From Streptomyces cavernicola (lineage in GTDB: Bacteria; Actinomycetota; Actinomycetes; Streptomycetales; Streptomycetaceae), in the NCBI RefSeq assembly GCF_029968035.1, contig NZ_JASCIQ010000002.1, forward strand, positions 124,001-188,000: a stretch of DNA of 64,000 nt, given 5' to 3'. The notes under the pieces are model-generated. The model saw only the letters and a program-made list of their open reading frames with translations. It searched no databases and was not told where the DNA came from. Position 1 is the first letter of the stretch, and every line of letters begins with the position of its first letter. A program made the translations under genes and the position numbers. Below, piece by piece: positions 15,157-22,951 of this stretch.

Positions 15157-16548
15157 ATGAGCGCCCCGCACCTTCCGAAAGTGGCTGGAATCGACTCAAC
15201 GGTCCCCTCTCCTGCGCAGACTGCCGCGCCGGTGCAGAGCCACCCTGAGTCCGCGAGCTCCACCGCGCCGCCCGCCGGCGCCGCGCTGCAGGATCGCCTC
15301 GCCGGCTGGGTCTCGGACCTCACGACGCTGCACGAGCTCACCGAGCGGCTGACCCGCACCGGAACCCTCGACGAAGCGCTCCAGGAACTGCTGCGTGCCG
15401 GAGCCGCCCTGGTCGGCGCCCGCCGCGGCCTCGTCGTCCTCGAACCCGCCGACGGCAACGGCCCCGACACCACGATCGGTCTCGGCCTCGCCCACGCGGA
15501 CATCGGGCACATCGAGACCGTGCCGCGAAGCGCCACCTCGTACGGCCGGCTCCTGGACGGGCTGCCGGAGGGCGAGGCGGAGATCGCCAGCCCCGACCTG
15601 CTCTCCGAGGACGGTCTCGACCCGCGCCACCGCGAGGTCGCCGCCCGCCTCGGGTACGCGGCGAGCTACGCCGTCCCCCTGGCCACCACCGCCGCGGGCC
15701 GGCTCGGCGCGGCGGTCTGGCTGTACGACGAGCCCGCCGAACCGGTCGAGCACCAGCGCCACTTGATCGGCCTCTACACCCGGTACGCGACCGAGCACCT
15801 GGCCCGCCTGCTCGAACTGGAGCGGGCGCGCGCCACGTTGGCGACGGTCACCGAGGAGCTGCTGCCCAGCCGGCTGCCGCGGGTCGCCGGAGTGCAGCTC
15901 GCCGCCCGGCACCGCACCGGACCCCGCGGCGGCGGCGACTGGTACGACGCGCTGCCGCTGCCCGAGGGCGCGCTCGGCCTCGCCGTCGGCTCGGTCACCG
16001 GATCCGGGCCGAGCGCCGTTGCGGCGATGGGGCGGCTGCGCGCCTCGCTGCGGGCGTACGCCGTGATGGAAGGGGAGGATCCGGTCGCGGTCCTGTCCGA
16101 TCTGGAACTCCTGCTTCGGCTGACCGAGCCCGCGCGCAGTGCCACCGCGCTGTTCGCGTACTGCGAGCCGCGCCGGCGGAAGATCGTTCTCGCGGGCGCC
16201 GGGCACACGCCGCCGCTGATCATCGGCGAGCGGCGCACCGAGTTCGTGGAGACCTCGCTCTCGGCGCCGCTCGGGATGCTGGCCTGCTGGGAGGCGCCCA
16301 GCGTCGACCTGTCCCCCACACCTGGCGAAACCGTTCTCTTCTACACGGACGGTCTGCTGCACCGCACCGGCGACTCCATGGACCGCGCCTTCGCACGGCT
16401 GCACTCGGCCGCGGCCGGCGTGCCCCGCTCGATCCGGCACGACCCGGGCGCGATCGCCGACCATGTGCTGCGCACGGTGCTGCCGGACGGCCTCGACGCG
16501 GCGGACAGCCGTGAGGACGTCGTGCTGCTCGCCGCGCGCTTCGACTGA
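15157..16548 (+). CDS. GAF-domain SpoIIE-type (PP2C) phosphatase-like regulator
   Basis: A 463-residue protein. A low-complexity N-terminus (1-45) is followed by a GAF domain (about 50-215) and a SpoIIE/PP2C domain (about 235-463). The phosphatase start RTGPRGGGDWYDALPLPEG is intact, and the C-terminal LFYTDGLLHRTG and SREDVVLLAARF are present. The normally invariant metal motif GDVxGxG reads LAVGSVTGSG, so the first metal-binding Asp is Ser. Activity may therefore be lost or altered. The family normally dephosphorylates anti-anti-sigma factors. A hairpin sits directly before ATG 15157, and no clear Shine-Dalgarno sequence is seen. Confidence 0.82.
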   Translation: MSAPHLPKVAGIDSTVPSPAQTAAPVQSHPESASSTAPPAGAALQDRLAGWVSDLTTLHELTERLTRTGTLDEALQELLRAGAALVGARRGLVVLEPADGNGPDTTIGLGLAHADIGHIETVPRSATSYGRLLDGLPEGEAEIASPDLLSEDGLDPRHREVAARLGYAASYAVPLATTAAGRLGAAVWLYDEPAEPVEHQRHLIGLYTRYATEHLARLLELERARATLATVTEELLPSRLPRVAGVQLAARHRTGPRGGGDWYDALPLPEGALGLAVGSVTGSGPSAVAAMGRLRASLRAYAVMEGEDPVAVLSDLELLLRLTEPARSATALFAYCEPRRRKIVLAGAGHTPPLIIGERRTEFVETSLSAPLGMLACWEAPSVDLSPTPGETVLFYTDGLLHRTGDSMDRAFARLHSAAAGVPRSIRHDPGAIADHVLRTVLPDGLDAADSREDVVLLAARFD

Positions 16549-16658
16549 CCGTTCCGCGCCCTGCCTCAGGAGAGACGGTTCTGCGCCACCTCCCGCAGAG
16601 ACGCTTTTCAAATCGTGCGCCACAGGCGACGCCGGCCATAGGTCTTAAGGCTCTGGGA

Positions 16659-16682
16659 CGTATCTCCGTACGGACATACGAT
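16659..16682 (+). promoter_or_regulatory. 22-bp near-palindrome overlapping the pepP promoter
   Basis: Positions 16659-16680 form a palindrome matching at 20 of 22 positions (arms CGTATCTCCGT and ACGGACATACG). The -10-like TACGAT (16677-16682) overlaps its right arm, placing a repressor site over the likely promoter about 40 bases ahead of the GTG start. Confidence 0.45.
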
Positions 16683-16718
16683 GGAAGGCGGTCCAGTGTC
16701 GTACTGAGGAGGCAGACC

Positions 16719-18188
16719 GTGGCCGAACAGCTCACCCCGGAGAACCCGGAGAACCCGGACGAGTCCGAAGAGCAGCCGATCAAGCAGCGCAAGAACGGCC
16801 TGTACCCGGGCGTGTCCGACGAGCTGGCGGCGAACATGCAGTCCGGCTGGGCCGACACCGAGCTGCACGACCTGCAGCCGATCCCGCAGGCCGAGCACAC
16901 CGCGCGCCGCCGCGCCGCGCTCTCCGCGCGCTTCCCCGGCGAGCGCCTGGTGATCCCCGCGGGCAACCTGCGCACCCGCTCGAACGACACCGAGTACGGC
17001 TTCCGCGCCTCCACCGAGTACGCGTACCTCACGGGCAACCAGACGGAGGACGGCGTCCTCGTCCTGGAGCCGAAGGACGGCGGGCACGAGGCGACGATCT
17101 ATCTGCTGCCGCGCTCCGACCGCGAGAACGGCGAGTTCTGGCTGGACGGCCAGGGCGAGCTCTGGGTCGGCCGCCGCAACTCCCTCACCGAGGCCGAGAA
17201 GCTGTACGGCATTCCCGCCTCCGACGTGCGCGAGCTGCCCGCGCAGCTCGCCGAGTCGACCGGCCCGACGCGGGTCGTGCGCGGCCACGACGCCGGCGTC
17301 GAGAAGGCCCTGACCGACAAGGTCACCGCCGAGCGCGACGAGGAGCTGCGGGTCTTCCTCTCCGAGGCGCGCCTCGTGAAGGACGCCTTCGAGGTCGCCC
17401 AGCTCGAGCAGGCCTGCACCTCGACGGCCCGCGGCTTCGAGGACGTCGTACGCGTCCTGGACAAGGCCGAGGCCACCAGCGAGCGCTACATCGAGGGCAC
17501 GTTCTTCCTTCGCGCGCGCGTGGAGGGCAACGACGTCGGCTACGGCTCGATCTGCGCCGCGGGCCCGCACGCCACGACCCTGCACTGGGTGCGCAACAAC
17601 GGCCAGGTCCGCTCCGGCGACCTGCTGCTCCTGGACGCGGGCGTGGAGACGAACGAGCTCTACACCGCCGACGTGACCCGCACCCTGCCGATCAACGGCC
17701 GGTACACGGAGCTGCAGAAGAAGATCTACGACGCGGTGTACGAGGCGCAGGAGGCCGGCATCGCGGCGGTCAAGCCGGGCGCCAAGTTCCGCGACTTCCA
17801 CGACGCCGCGCAGCACGTGCTCGCCGAGAAGCTGGTCGAGTGGGGCCTCGTCGAGGGCCCGGTGGAGCGGGTGCTCGAACTCGGCCTGCAGCGCCGCTGG
17901 ACCCTGCACGGCACGGGCCACATGCTCGGCATGGACGTCCACGACTGCGCGGTCGCGCGCACCGAGGCGTACGTCGCGGGCACGCTCGAACCGGGCATGT
18001 GCCTGACGGTCGAGCCGGGTCTGTACTTCCAGGCGGACGACATGACCGTGCCCGAGGAGTACCGCGGCATCGGCGTCCGCATCGAGGACGACATCCTCGT
18101 CACCGAGGACGGCAACCGGAACCTCTCGGCCGCGCTGCCGCGCCGGTCGGAGGACGTGGAGCGGTGGATGGCCGAGCTCAAGGGCTGA
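16719..18188 (+). CDS. pepP: Xaa-Pro aminopeptidase (M24B)
   Basis: A 489-residue cytoplasmic metallopeptidase. Residues about 45-190 are the aminopeptidase P N-terminal domain (FPGERLVIPAGNLRTRSNDTEYGFR). Residues 235-480 are the pita-bread catalytic fold with all five metal ligands: Asp in LLLDAGVE and ADVTRTL, His in LHGTGHMLGMDVHD, Glu in TVEPGLYF and Glu in VRIEDDILVTEDG. It removes N-terminal residues preceding proline. The GTG start is preceded by GAGGAGG at good spacing. It is flanked by its own near-palindromic promoter and a terminator, so it is monocistronic. Confidence 0.93.
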   Translation: MAEQLTPENPENPDESEEQPIKQRKNGLYPGVSDELAANMQSGWADTELHDLQPIPQAEHTARRRAALSARFPGERLVIPAGNLRTRSNDTEYGFRASTEYAYLTGNQTEDGVLVLEPKDGGHEATIYLLPRSDRENGEFWLDGQGELWVGRRNSLTEAEKLYGIPASDVRELPAQLAESTGPTRVVRGHDAGVEKALTDKVTAERDEELRVFLSEARLVKDAFEVAQLEQACTSTARGFEDVVRVLDKAEATSERYIEGTFFLRARVEGNDVGYGSICAAGPHATTLHWVRNNGQVRSGDLLLLDAGVETNELYTADVTRTLPINGRYTELQKKIYDAVYEAQEAGIAAVKPGAKFRDFHDAAQHVLAEKLVEWGLVEGPVERVLELGLQRRWTLHGTGHMLGMDVHDCAVARTEAYVAGTLEPGMCLTVEPGLYFQADDMTVPEEYRGIGVRIEDDILVTEDGNRNLSAALPRRSEDVERWMAELKG

Positions 18189-18210
18189 GCCGGCGCCGAC
18201 TGTCTCGATC

Positions 18211-18247
18211 GAAGGCCGGTCGCTCCCCTCGGGGGCGGCCGGCCTTC
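18211..18247 (+). terminator. pepP terminator
   Basis: GAAGGCCGG (18211-18219) pairs with CCGGCCTTC (18239-18247), with a G-C-rich inner stem, 22 bases after the pepP stop. Confidence 0.75.
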
Positions 18248-18281
18248 GGCGTTCCCGTAGCAGGGCGGTTTTCCCTAGTGG

Positions 18282-18329
18282 TCGATACAGAAACCGTGCT
18301 AGGTTTTTCTGTAGGGATCGATACGGAAT
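18282..18329 (+). promoter_or_regulatory. Direct and inverted repeats upstream of the alpha/beta hydrolase
   Basis: TCGATACAGAAA (18282-18293) recurs as TCGATACGGAAT (18318-18329), 36 bases apart, with similar flanks. Between them ACAGAAACC is repeated in inverted form (GGTTTTTCTGT). The block ends 20 bases before the ATG. It looks like an operator region; the protein that binds it is not identifiable. Confidence 0.4.
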
Positions 18330-18349
18330 TGTCGAACGAGGGGGACCCC

Positions 18350-19210
18350 ATGCCCGTACACACACCTGCGCAGACGCCTGTGCGGATTCGCGCGCCCAGG
18401 TCCACGTACGCCCGGACCGTTCGGGGCGCCGGGCCCGGTCTGCTGCTCGCGCACGGGGCCGGAGGCGGCGTCGAGCCCAACTACGGCCCGCTGCTCGACG
18501 GCCTCGCCGCGGAGCACACCGTGGTCGGCGTGGACTATCCGGGCACGGGGGCCACGCCGCGTGCCCAACACCCGCTCTCCCTGGACGAGTTGGCGGACGA
18601 GCTGGTCGGCGCCGCGGACGCGGAAGGCCTCGAACGGTTCGCGGTCGTGGGGTACTCGCTCGGCGGGGCCGTCGCCGTGCGCGCCGCGACCCGGCATCCG
18701 GGGCGGGTGACCGGGCTCGTCCTGACGGCCACCCTCGCCCGTACGGACGACCGGTTGCGGTGGGACGCCGAGGTCTGGCGGGACCTCTACGCGACCGGGC
18801 GGCACGAGACGCTCGCCAAGTTCCTGCTCGGGAAGGCGCTCAGCCCTGCGGCGCTCGCGGCCCTCGACCCGCAGGGCCTGGACGCCGCGCTCGCGGGGGT
18901 GCGCGAGACCCTGCCCGCGGGAAGCGCCGAGCACGCGGAACTGGTCCGGCGCCTCGACGTACGGGAGGACCTCGCCGCCGTCGCCGCGCTCGGGATCCCG
19001 GCCCTGGTCGTGTCGACGACGGCCGATCAGCTCGTCCGCCCCGAGCTGCACCGCGAGGTGGCGGCGCTGCTGCCCGGCGCGCGGTTCGCCGAGCTCGACT
19101 CGGGTCATCTGCCGTTCGCCGAGCGGCCCGAGGACTGGCTCGGGCTCATCACCGGGTTCCTCGCGGAGATCAGCGGAGATCAGGAGCCTTTGAAAAGAGT
19201 CAGGCGCTGA
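18350..19210 (+). CDS. Alpha/beta-fold hydrolase
   Basis: A 286-residue single-domain hydrolase. The nucleophile elbow is GYSLGG, the oxyanion region LLLAHGAGGG, the acid Asp is in STTADQLV and the His in LDSGHLPF, giving a complete triad. A cap region (about residues 130-215) lies between the nucleophile and acid. The substrate cannot be told from sequence; the overall pattern resembles esterases and proline-iminopeptidase-like hydrolases. ATG at 18350 has GAGGGGGA upstream. Its last 11 bases overlap the convergent anti-sigma-type gene. Confidence 0.85.
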   Translation: MPVHTPAQTPVRIRAPRSTYARTVRGAGPGLLLAHGAGGGVEPNYGPLLDGLAAEHTVVGVDYPGTGATPRAQHPLSLDELADELVGAADAEGLERFAVVGYSLGGAVAVRAATRHPGRVTGLVLTATLARTDDRLRWDAEVWRDLYATGRHETLAKFLLGKALSPAALAALDPQGLDAALAGVRETLPAGSAEHAELVRRLDVREDLAAVAALGIPALVVSTTADQLVRPELHREVAALLPGARFAELDSGHLPFAERPEDWLGLITGFLAEISGDQEPLKRVRR

Positions 19211-19679
19211 CCAGCGGGGCGTCCGTGCGCCACTTCAGGATCTTGTCGAAGCTGACCACCGCGCCGCCGCGGCCCGGCCGGTTGCCGAAGGACGCGTGGT
19301 CGGCGATCTCCCGGATCAGGCACAGGCCCCGGCCGTGCTCGGCGTCCAGGTCCGGCGTCCTGGCCGGGCGGCCGTGGCCGTGGCCGACGGCAGGGAAGCC
19401 GGGGCCCGAGTCGGCCACCTCGATGCGGCACATGTCGCCGTCGAGATAGGCCGTGACCTGGAAGCCGCCGGGGGACGCGCAGGAGTGCGCGCCGTCCGGG
19501 TGCGCGGCGCGGCCGCCGTGCTCGACGGCGTTGGCGCAGGCCTCGCTGAGGGCGACCGAGAGGTCGTAGGAGATGTCCGGGTCGACACCGGCCTTCTCCA
19601 TCGTGCCGAGCAGCAGGCGTCGGGCGAGCGGCACGCTCGCAGCTTCGCGCCGCAAGTGGAGGGACCACCAGATGCTCAT
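19200..19679 (-). CDS. ATP-binding anti-sigma-type serine kinase (RsbW-like)
   Basis: A 159-residue GHKL kinase of the Streptomyces stand-alone class. The N-terminal MSIWWSLHLRREAASVPLARRLL is characteristic. The N-box is LSVALSEACANAVEHGG, the G1 box is IEVADSGPGFP and the G2 region is AEHGRGLCLIREIADHAS. It likely inhibits a sigma factor or phosphorylates an anti-anti-sigma protein, but none is adjacent. ATG 19679 has GGGAGG upstream. It is divergent from the copper locus and overlaps the hydrolase 3' end by 11 bases. Confidence 0.85.
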   Translation of the reverse strand: MSIWWSLHLRREAASVPLARRLLLGTMEKAGVDPDISYDLSVALSEACANAVEHGGRAAHPDGAHSCASPGGFQVTAYLDGDMCRIEVADSGPGFPAVGHGHGRPARTPDLDAEHGRGLCLIREIADHASFGNRPGRGGAVVSFDKILKWRTDAPLVSA

Positions 19680-19899
19680 GCTCCCGCCTCCCGGCCGCGG
19701 CTCGACATACCGATACCTATTGCCGCGACCGACCACACATAAGCGCAGAGTTGACGTGATGCCGCCCATACGGCGGATGCGCGGACGTCCCGGACGAGGT
19801 ACGGCGCCACCGGCCCGACATCCGGGCGGGAGCCGACCTTTCGGACCTTGCGGACCTGCCGTATGAAGCGACAAGGGCCAGTGCGATGATGAGCCGGTC

Positions 19900-20736
19900 A
19901 TGGCTGCCCCCCTTCCGCGCCCCCTGCGCGCGGCGCGTGAGACGCGCGAGACCCGCACCGGAGTGAGCCTCCGGGCACTTCGGGCCGCGGTGTTCGCCGC
20001 GGTCTGCGTCGCGCTGTCCGCGGGCGGCCATGCTCTCGCCTCCTGTGCTTCGGTCCCGCTGTGGTCGCTGGCCGTCGGGTTCCTCGCGGTGCTCGCGGTG
20101 GCGCTGCCGCTCGCCGGGCGTCCGCGTTCGACGCCCGGCATCGCCGCCTCGCTGACGCTCGGGCAGCTCGGTCTGCACGCCCTGTTCGGGATCGGACAGC
20201 AGGGTGCGCACGTCCTGCCGGGTTCGGCGGACAGCGCGCTGATCGCTCGGGCCGCCCGTCTGGTGTGCGGCGCGGGGGCCGCGGCGATCAGCCCCGCGGA
20301 GGCCCGCCGCATCCTGAGCAGCGCGGGCATCGACCCGGACTCGGCCGTCGCCGCGCACCAGCACGGCGAAGCCGCCGTACCGGGACAGGGCATGGCGGTG
20401 GGGCTCGCCCCCGATGTGCCCATGCTGCTCGGGCACCTGCTCGCCGGGCTCGCCGCCGGCTGGCTGCTGCGCCGCGGCGACCTCGCCCTGCTGCGGCTCT
20501 TCGAGCTGTCGGCGTACGCGGCGCACGGCATCGAGGAGGGCGTGCTCGTACGTCCGCTGCGGGCCGCGGTCGCTCTGGCGCTGCTGCTGCGGGCCGGGCT
20601 GCGGACGCTGCTCGGCCGCGTGCCGTGCGCCGCGCGTACCGCCCGATGGGTGCTGTGGCAGCCGCGCACGGCGGTGCTCGACGACACGGTGACCAGGCGC
20701 GGGCCACCGGCCGACGCCTTCGCGCTCGCTGCCTGA
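19900..20736 (+). CDS. Integral membrane protein of the copper locus
   Basis: A 278-residue protein with about five membrane segments: AAVFAAVCVALSAGGHALAS, WSLAVGFLAVLAVALPL, ASLTLGQLGLHALFG, GHLLAGLAAGWLL and a C-terminal AAVALALLLRAGL. Two His-containing membrane helices (GGHALAS, LGLHALFG) and an external HQHGEA motif could bind metal. It lies first in the plus-strand series that continues with YcnI, Sco, PCuAC and CopCD. An extended basic tail follows the last helix. The exact function is unknown; context suggests copper homeostasis. Confidence 0.75.
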   Translation: MAAPLPRPLRAARETRETRTGVSLRALRAAVFAAVCVALSAGGHALASCASVPLWSLAVGFLAVLAVALPLAGRPRSTPGIAASLTLGQLGLHALFGIGQQGAHVLPGSADSALIARAARLVCGAGAAAISPAEARRILSSAGIDPDSAVAAHQHGEAAVPGQGMAVGLAPDVPMLLGHLLAGLAAGWLLRRGDLALLRLFELSAYAAHGIEEGVLVRPLRAAVALALLLRAGLRTLLGRVPCAARTARWVLWQPRTAVLDDTVTRRGPPADAFALAA

Positions 20737-20902
20737 CGCGGCCCTTCGACGGTACGGAGGAGGCCGCGCCACGCGCGCGTGGGCCCGTGCCCTTGCGGCG
20801 CCGGCCGTCTGCTTCCGCCTGGTGTGCCCCTGCCCTGCCGATGTGCCGGGTGGGCCGCGCGCCCCTCACCGTTCCCACTGCCGAAAGTGGAGTGTTTCCG
20901 TC

Positions 20903-21661
20903 ATGTCAGCCATGTCTGCCGTGCCCCGTCAGCTCAAGCGTGCGGCCGCCGTCGGTGCGGTCGCCGCCTCCGCCGTGTTCGTCTTCTCCGCCCCGGCCTT
21001 CGCGCATGTCAGCGTGGAGCCGACGGGCGAGGCCGCGAAGGGCGGCTACGCCACGGTCAACTTCAAGGTGCCGAACGAGCGGGACAACGCCTCGACGACC
21101 AAGCTCGAGGTGAACTTCCCGACCGACCACCCGCTCGCCTCCGTGATGCCCCAGCCCGTCGACGGCTGGGACGTGAAGGTCACCAAGTCCAAGCTGGACA
21201 AGCCGATCGAGATGCACGGCGAGAAGATCGCCGAGGCCGTCTCCAAGGTGACCTGGACCGCGGACGACAAGGGCATCGAGCCCGGTACGTTCCAGCAGTT
21301 CCCGGTCTCCCTCGGCGCCCTGCCCGAGGACGCCGACCAGGTGGTCTTCAAGGCCCTGCAGACGTACTCCAACGACGAGGTCGTCCGCTGGATCGAGGAG
21401 CCGCAGAAGGGCGCCCCCGAGCCCGAGTCGCCCGCTCCCGTACTGGAGCTCGCCGCGGCGGCCGACGGACACGGCGGCGCCGCATCCGCGGAGAAGGCCT
21501 CGGACGACGCCGGGTCCGAGGCGGGCGCCGCCGAGCAGGCGGCCGCCGACAGCAGCGACGGCCTGGCCCGCGGGCTCGGCGTCGCAGGCATCCTCGTCGG
21601 CGCCGCCGGCGTGGCCTTCGGCCTCCTGGCCGGACGCCGCCGCGGCGAGTCCGCGAGCTGA
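20903..21661 (+). CDS. YcnI-like (DUF1775) exported copper-binding protein
   Basis: A 252-residue protein. The signal peptide (about residues 1-33, ending APAFA) is followed directly by HVSVEP. The new N-terminal His is the copper ligand of the YcnI mono-histidine brace. The DUF1775 domain (34-170) includes KGGYATVNFKVPNERDN, QPVDGWDVKV and FQQFPVSLG. A charged Ala/Glu linker leads to a C-terminal membrane helix (GLGVAGILVGAAGVAFGLLAG) and a basic stop-transfer (RRRGE), so it is anchored outside the membrane. ATG 20903 was chosen over the longer frame from 20822, which lacks a signal-like start. It is probably copper-responsive, though I see no clear CsoR operator. Confidence 0.87.
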   Translation: MSAMSAVPRQLKRAAAVGAVAASAVFVFSAPAFAHVSVEPTGEAAKGGYATVNFKVPNERDNASTTKLEVNFPTDHPLASVMPQPVDGWDVKVTKSKLDKPIEMHGEKIAEAVSKVTWTADDKGIEPGTFQQFPVSLGALPEDADQVVFKALQTYSNDEVVRWIEEPQKGAPEPESPAPVLELAAAADGHGGAASAEKASDDAGSEAGAAEQAAADSSDGLARGLGVAGILVGAAGVAFGLLAGRRRGESAS

Positions 21662-21666
21662 GACAG

Positions 21667-21713
21667 CCGGTGAGCGGCGGGGGTGTCCGACGTACGCCCC
21701 CGCCGCTCACCGG
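21667..21713 (+). terminator. 17-bp perfect stem between ycnI and sco
   Basis: Arms 21667-21683 and 21697-21713 are perfectly complementary with a 13-base loop, beginning 5 bases after the YcnI stop and ending about 30 bases before the Sco start. It is strong enough to terminate most transcription, implying that sco and the genes after it depend on partial readthrough or a nearby promoter. Confidence 0.75.
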
Positions 21714-21744
21714 GCCATCACGAACACCCATGGGAACACCCGTC

Positions 21745-22416
21745 ATGCGCAAGAAGACCGCTCTCGCCGTCACCGCCCTGTTCGCCGCCGCCACGTTGAG
21801 CCTCTCGGCCTGCGGCACCGGCGGCGCGGAATCCGACCAGCCCGTCGCGGACGTCTCCGCCGAGGCGCAGGACAAGGCCGCGACCGTGCTCGACCGGCCC
21901 TTCGAGAAGCCGGACCTGGTCCTGAAGGACACCAAGGGCAAGGAGTTCGACCTGCGGGAGCGGACGAAGGGCAAGCCGGTGCTGATGTACTTCGGCTACA
22001 CGCACTGCCCGGACGTCTGCCCGCTCACCATGAGCAACATCGCGGACGCCAAGCGGCGCCTCGCGCAGAAGCTCCCCAAGGACGAACTGGCCGAGCTGCA
22101 GGTCGTCTTCGTCACCACCGACCCGGAGCGTGACACTCCGGCGGAGCTCGGCAAGTGGCTGAAGGCGCAGGACCCTTCGTTCATCGGTCTGACGGGTGAC
22201 TTCCCGACCATTCAGGCGAGCGCCCGGACCCTCGGCATCAGCATCGACGCGCCGAAGAAGGAGAAGGACGGCTCCGTCACGTCCATGCACGGCAAGCAGG
22301 TCATCGCCTTCTCGCCGAAGAGCGACGCGGGCTACGTCCTCTACAACGGCGAGGAAGCGACCGCCGACGACTACGTCAAGGACCTGCCGAAGATCATCAA
22401 GGGAGAGAACCCGTGA
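21745..22416 (+). CDS. sco: Sco (SCO1/SenC) copper metallochaperone lipoprotein
   Basis: A 223-residue lipoprotein. The lipobox LSAC (near residue 23) follows a typical signal. The thioredoxin-fold SCO1/SenC domain has the copper-binding GYTHCPDVCPLTM (Cys-x3-Cys) and the distal His in SVTSMHGKQV. It delivers copper to the CuA site of cytochrome c oxidase and to other extracytoplasmic cuproenzymes. In S. lividans the same neighbourhood (Sco, ECuC, DtpA) supports oxidase assembly and development. ATG 21745 keeps the signal; an ATG five codons earlier (21730) is possible. Its stop overlaps the next start by 4 bases. Confidence 0.92.
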   Translation: MRKKTALAVTALFAAATLSLSACGTGGAESDQPVADVSAEAQDKAATVLDRPFEKPDLVLKDTKGKEFDLRERTKGKPVLMYFGYTHCPDVCPLTMSNIADAKRRLAQKLPKDELAELQVVFVTTDPERDTPAELGKWLKAQDPSFIGLTGDFPTIQASARTLGISIDAPKKEKDGSVTSMHGKQVIAFSPKSDAGYVLYNGEEATADDYVKDLPKIIKGENP

Positions 22417-22937
22417 CACCCCGTAAGGCCCACCCGTTGCCCGGCCACCGCCCCTCAAGGAGCTTCGCGCGTTCTTGGACTGTCGTCGCCATTGCCGCCG
22501 CGTCGGCTCTGGCGCTGGCGGGCTGCAGTTCGTCCGACGGCGCCGACAAGGAGCCCGCCGCGGACGCGAAGCCCCAGCTCAGCGTCACGGGCGCGTACAT
22601 GCCCGAGCCCGTCACGAAGGACATGGGCGGCGGCTTCCTGACCATCGCCAACAAGGGCGGCGCCGACAAGCTCACCTCGGTCACCACCGAGAGCGCGAAG
22701 TCGGCCGGGCTGCACGAGACCGTCGACCAGAAGATGAAGATGGTCAAGGCCTTCGACATCCCGGCGGGCGGCGCCCTGAAGCTGGAGCGCGGCGGCAACC
22801 ACATCATGTTCCACGACCTCACGGAACTGCCGAAGAAGGGCGACAAGATCGCCGTCGAGCTGCACTTCGAGAAGTCCGCGCCGATCAAGGCCGAGCTCGA
22901 CGTCAAGGCGCCGACCTACAACCCGCACAGCCACTGA
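22413..22937 (+). CDS. ecuC: PCuAC-type extracytoplasmic copper chaperone lipoprotein
   Basis: A 174-residue protein. The lipobox LAGC lies near residue 38 after a basic, hydrophobic signal. The PCuA(C) domain carries the copper motif H-x-n-M-x21-H-x-M, seen as GLHETVDQKMKMVKAFDI...GGNHIMF. A terminal NPHSH may add ligands. The GTG start overlaps the Sco stop (GTGA), so the two are coupled. It likely passes Cu(I) to Sco or directly to cytochrome oxidase, as for its S. lividans homologue ECuC. Confidence 0.9.
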   Translation: MTPRKAHPLPGHRPSRSFARSWTVVAIAAASALALAGCSSSDGADKEPAADAKPQLSVTGAYMPEPVTKDMGGGFLTIANKGGADKLTSVTTESAKSAGLHETVDQKMKMVKAFDIPAGGALKLERGGNHIMFHDLTELPKKGDKIAVELHFEKSAPIKAELDVKAPTYNPHSH

Positions 22938-22951
22938 GGGATGACGAGTTG

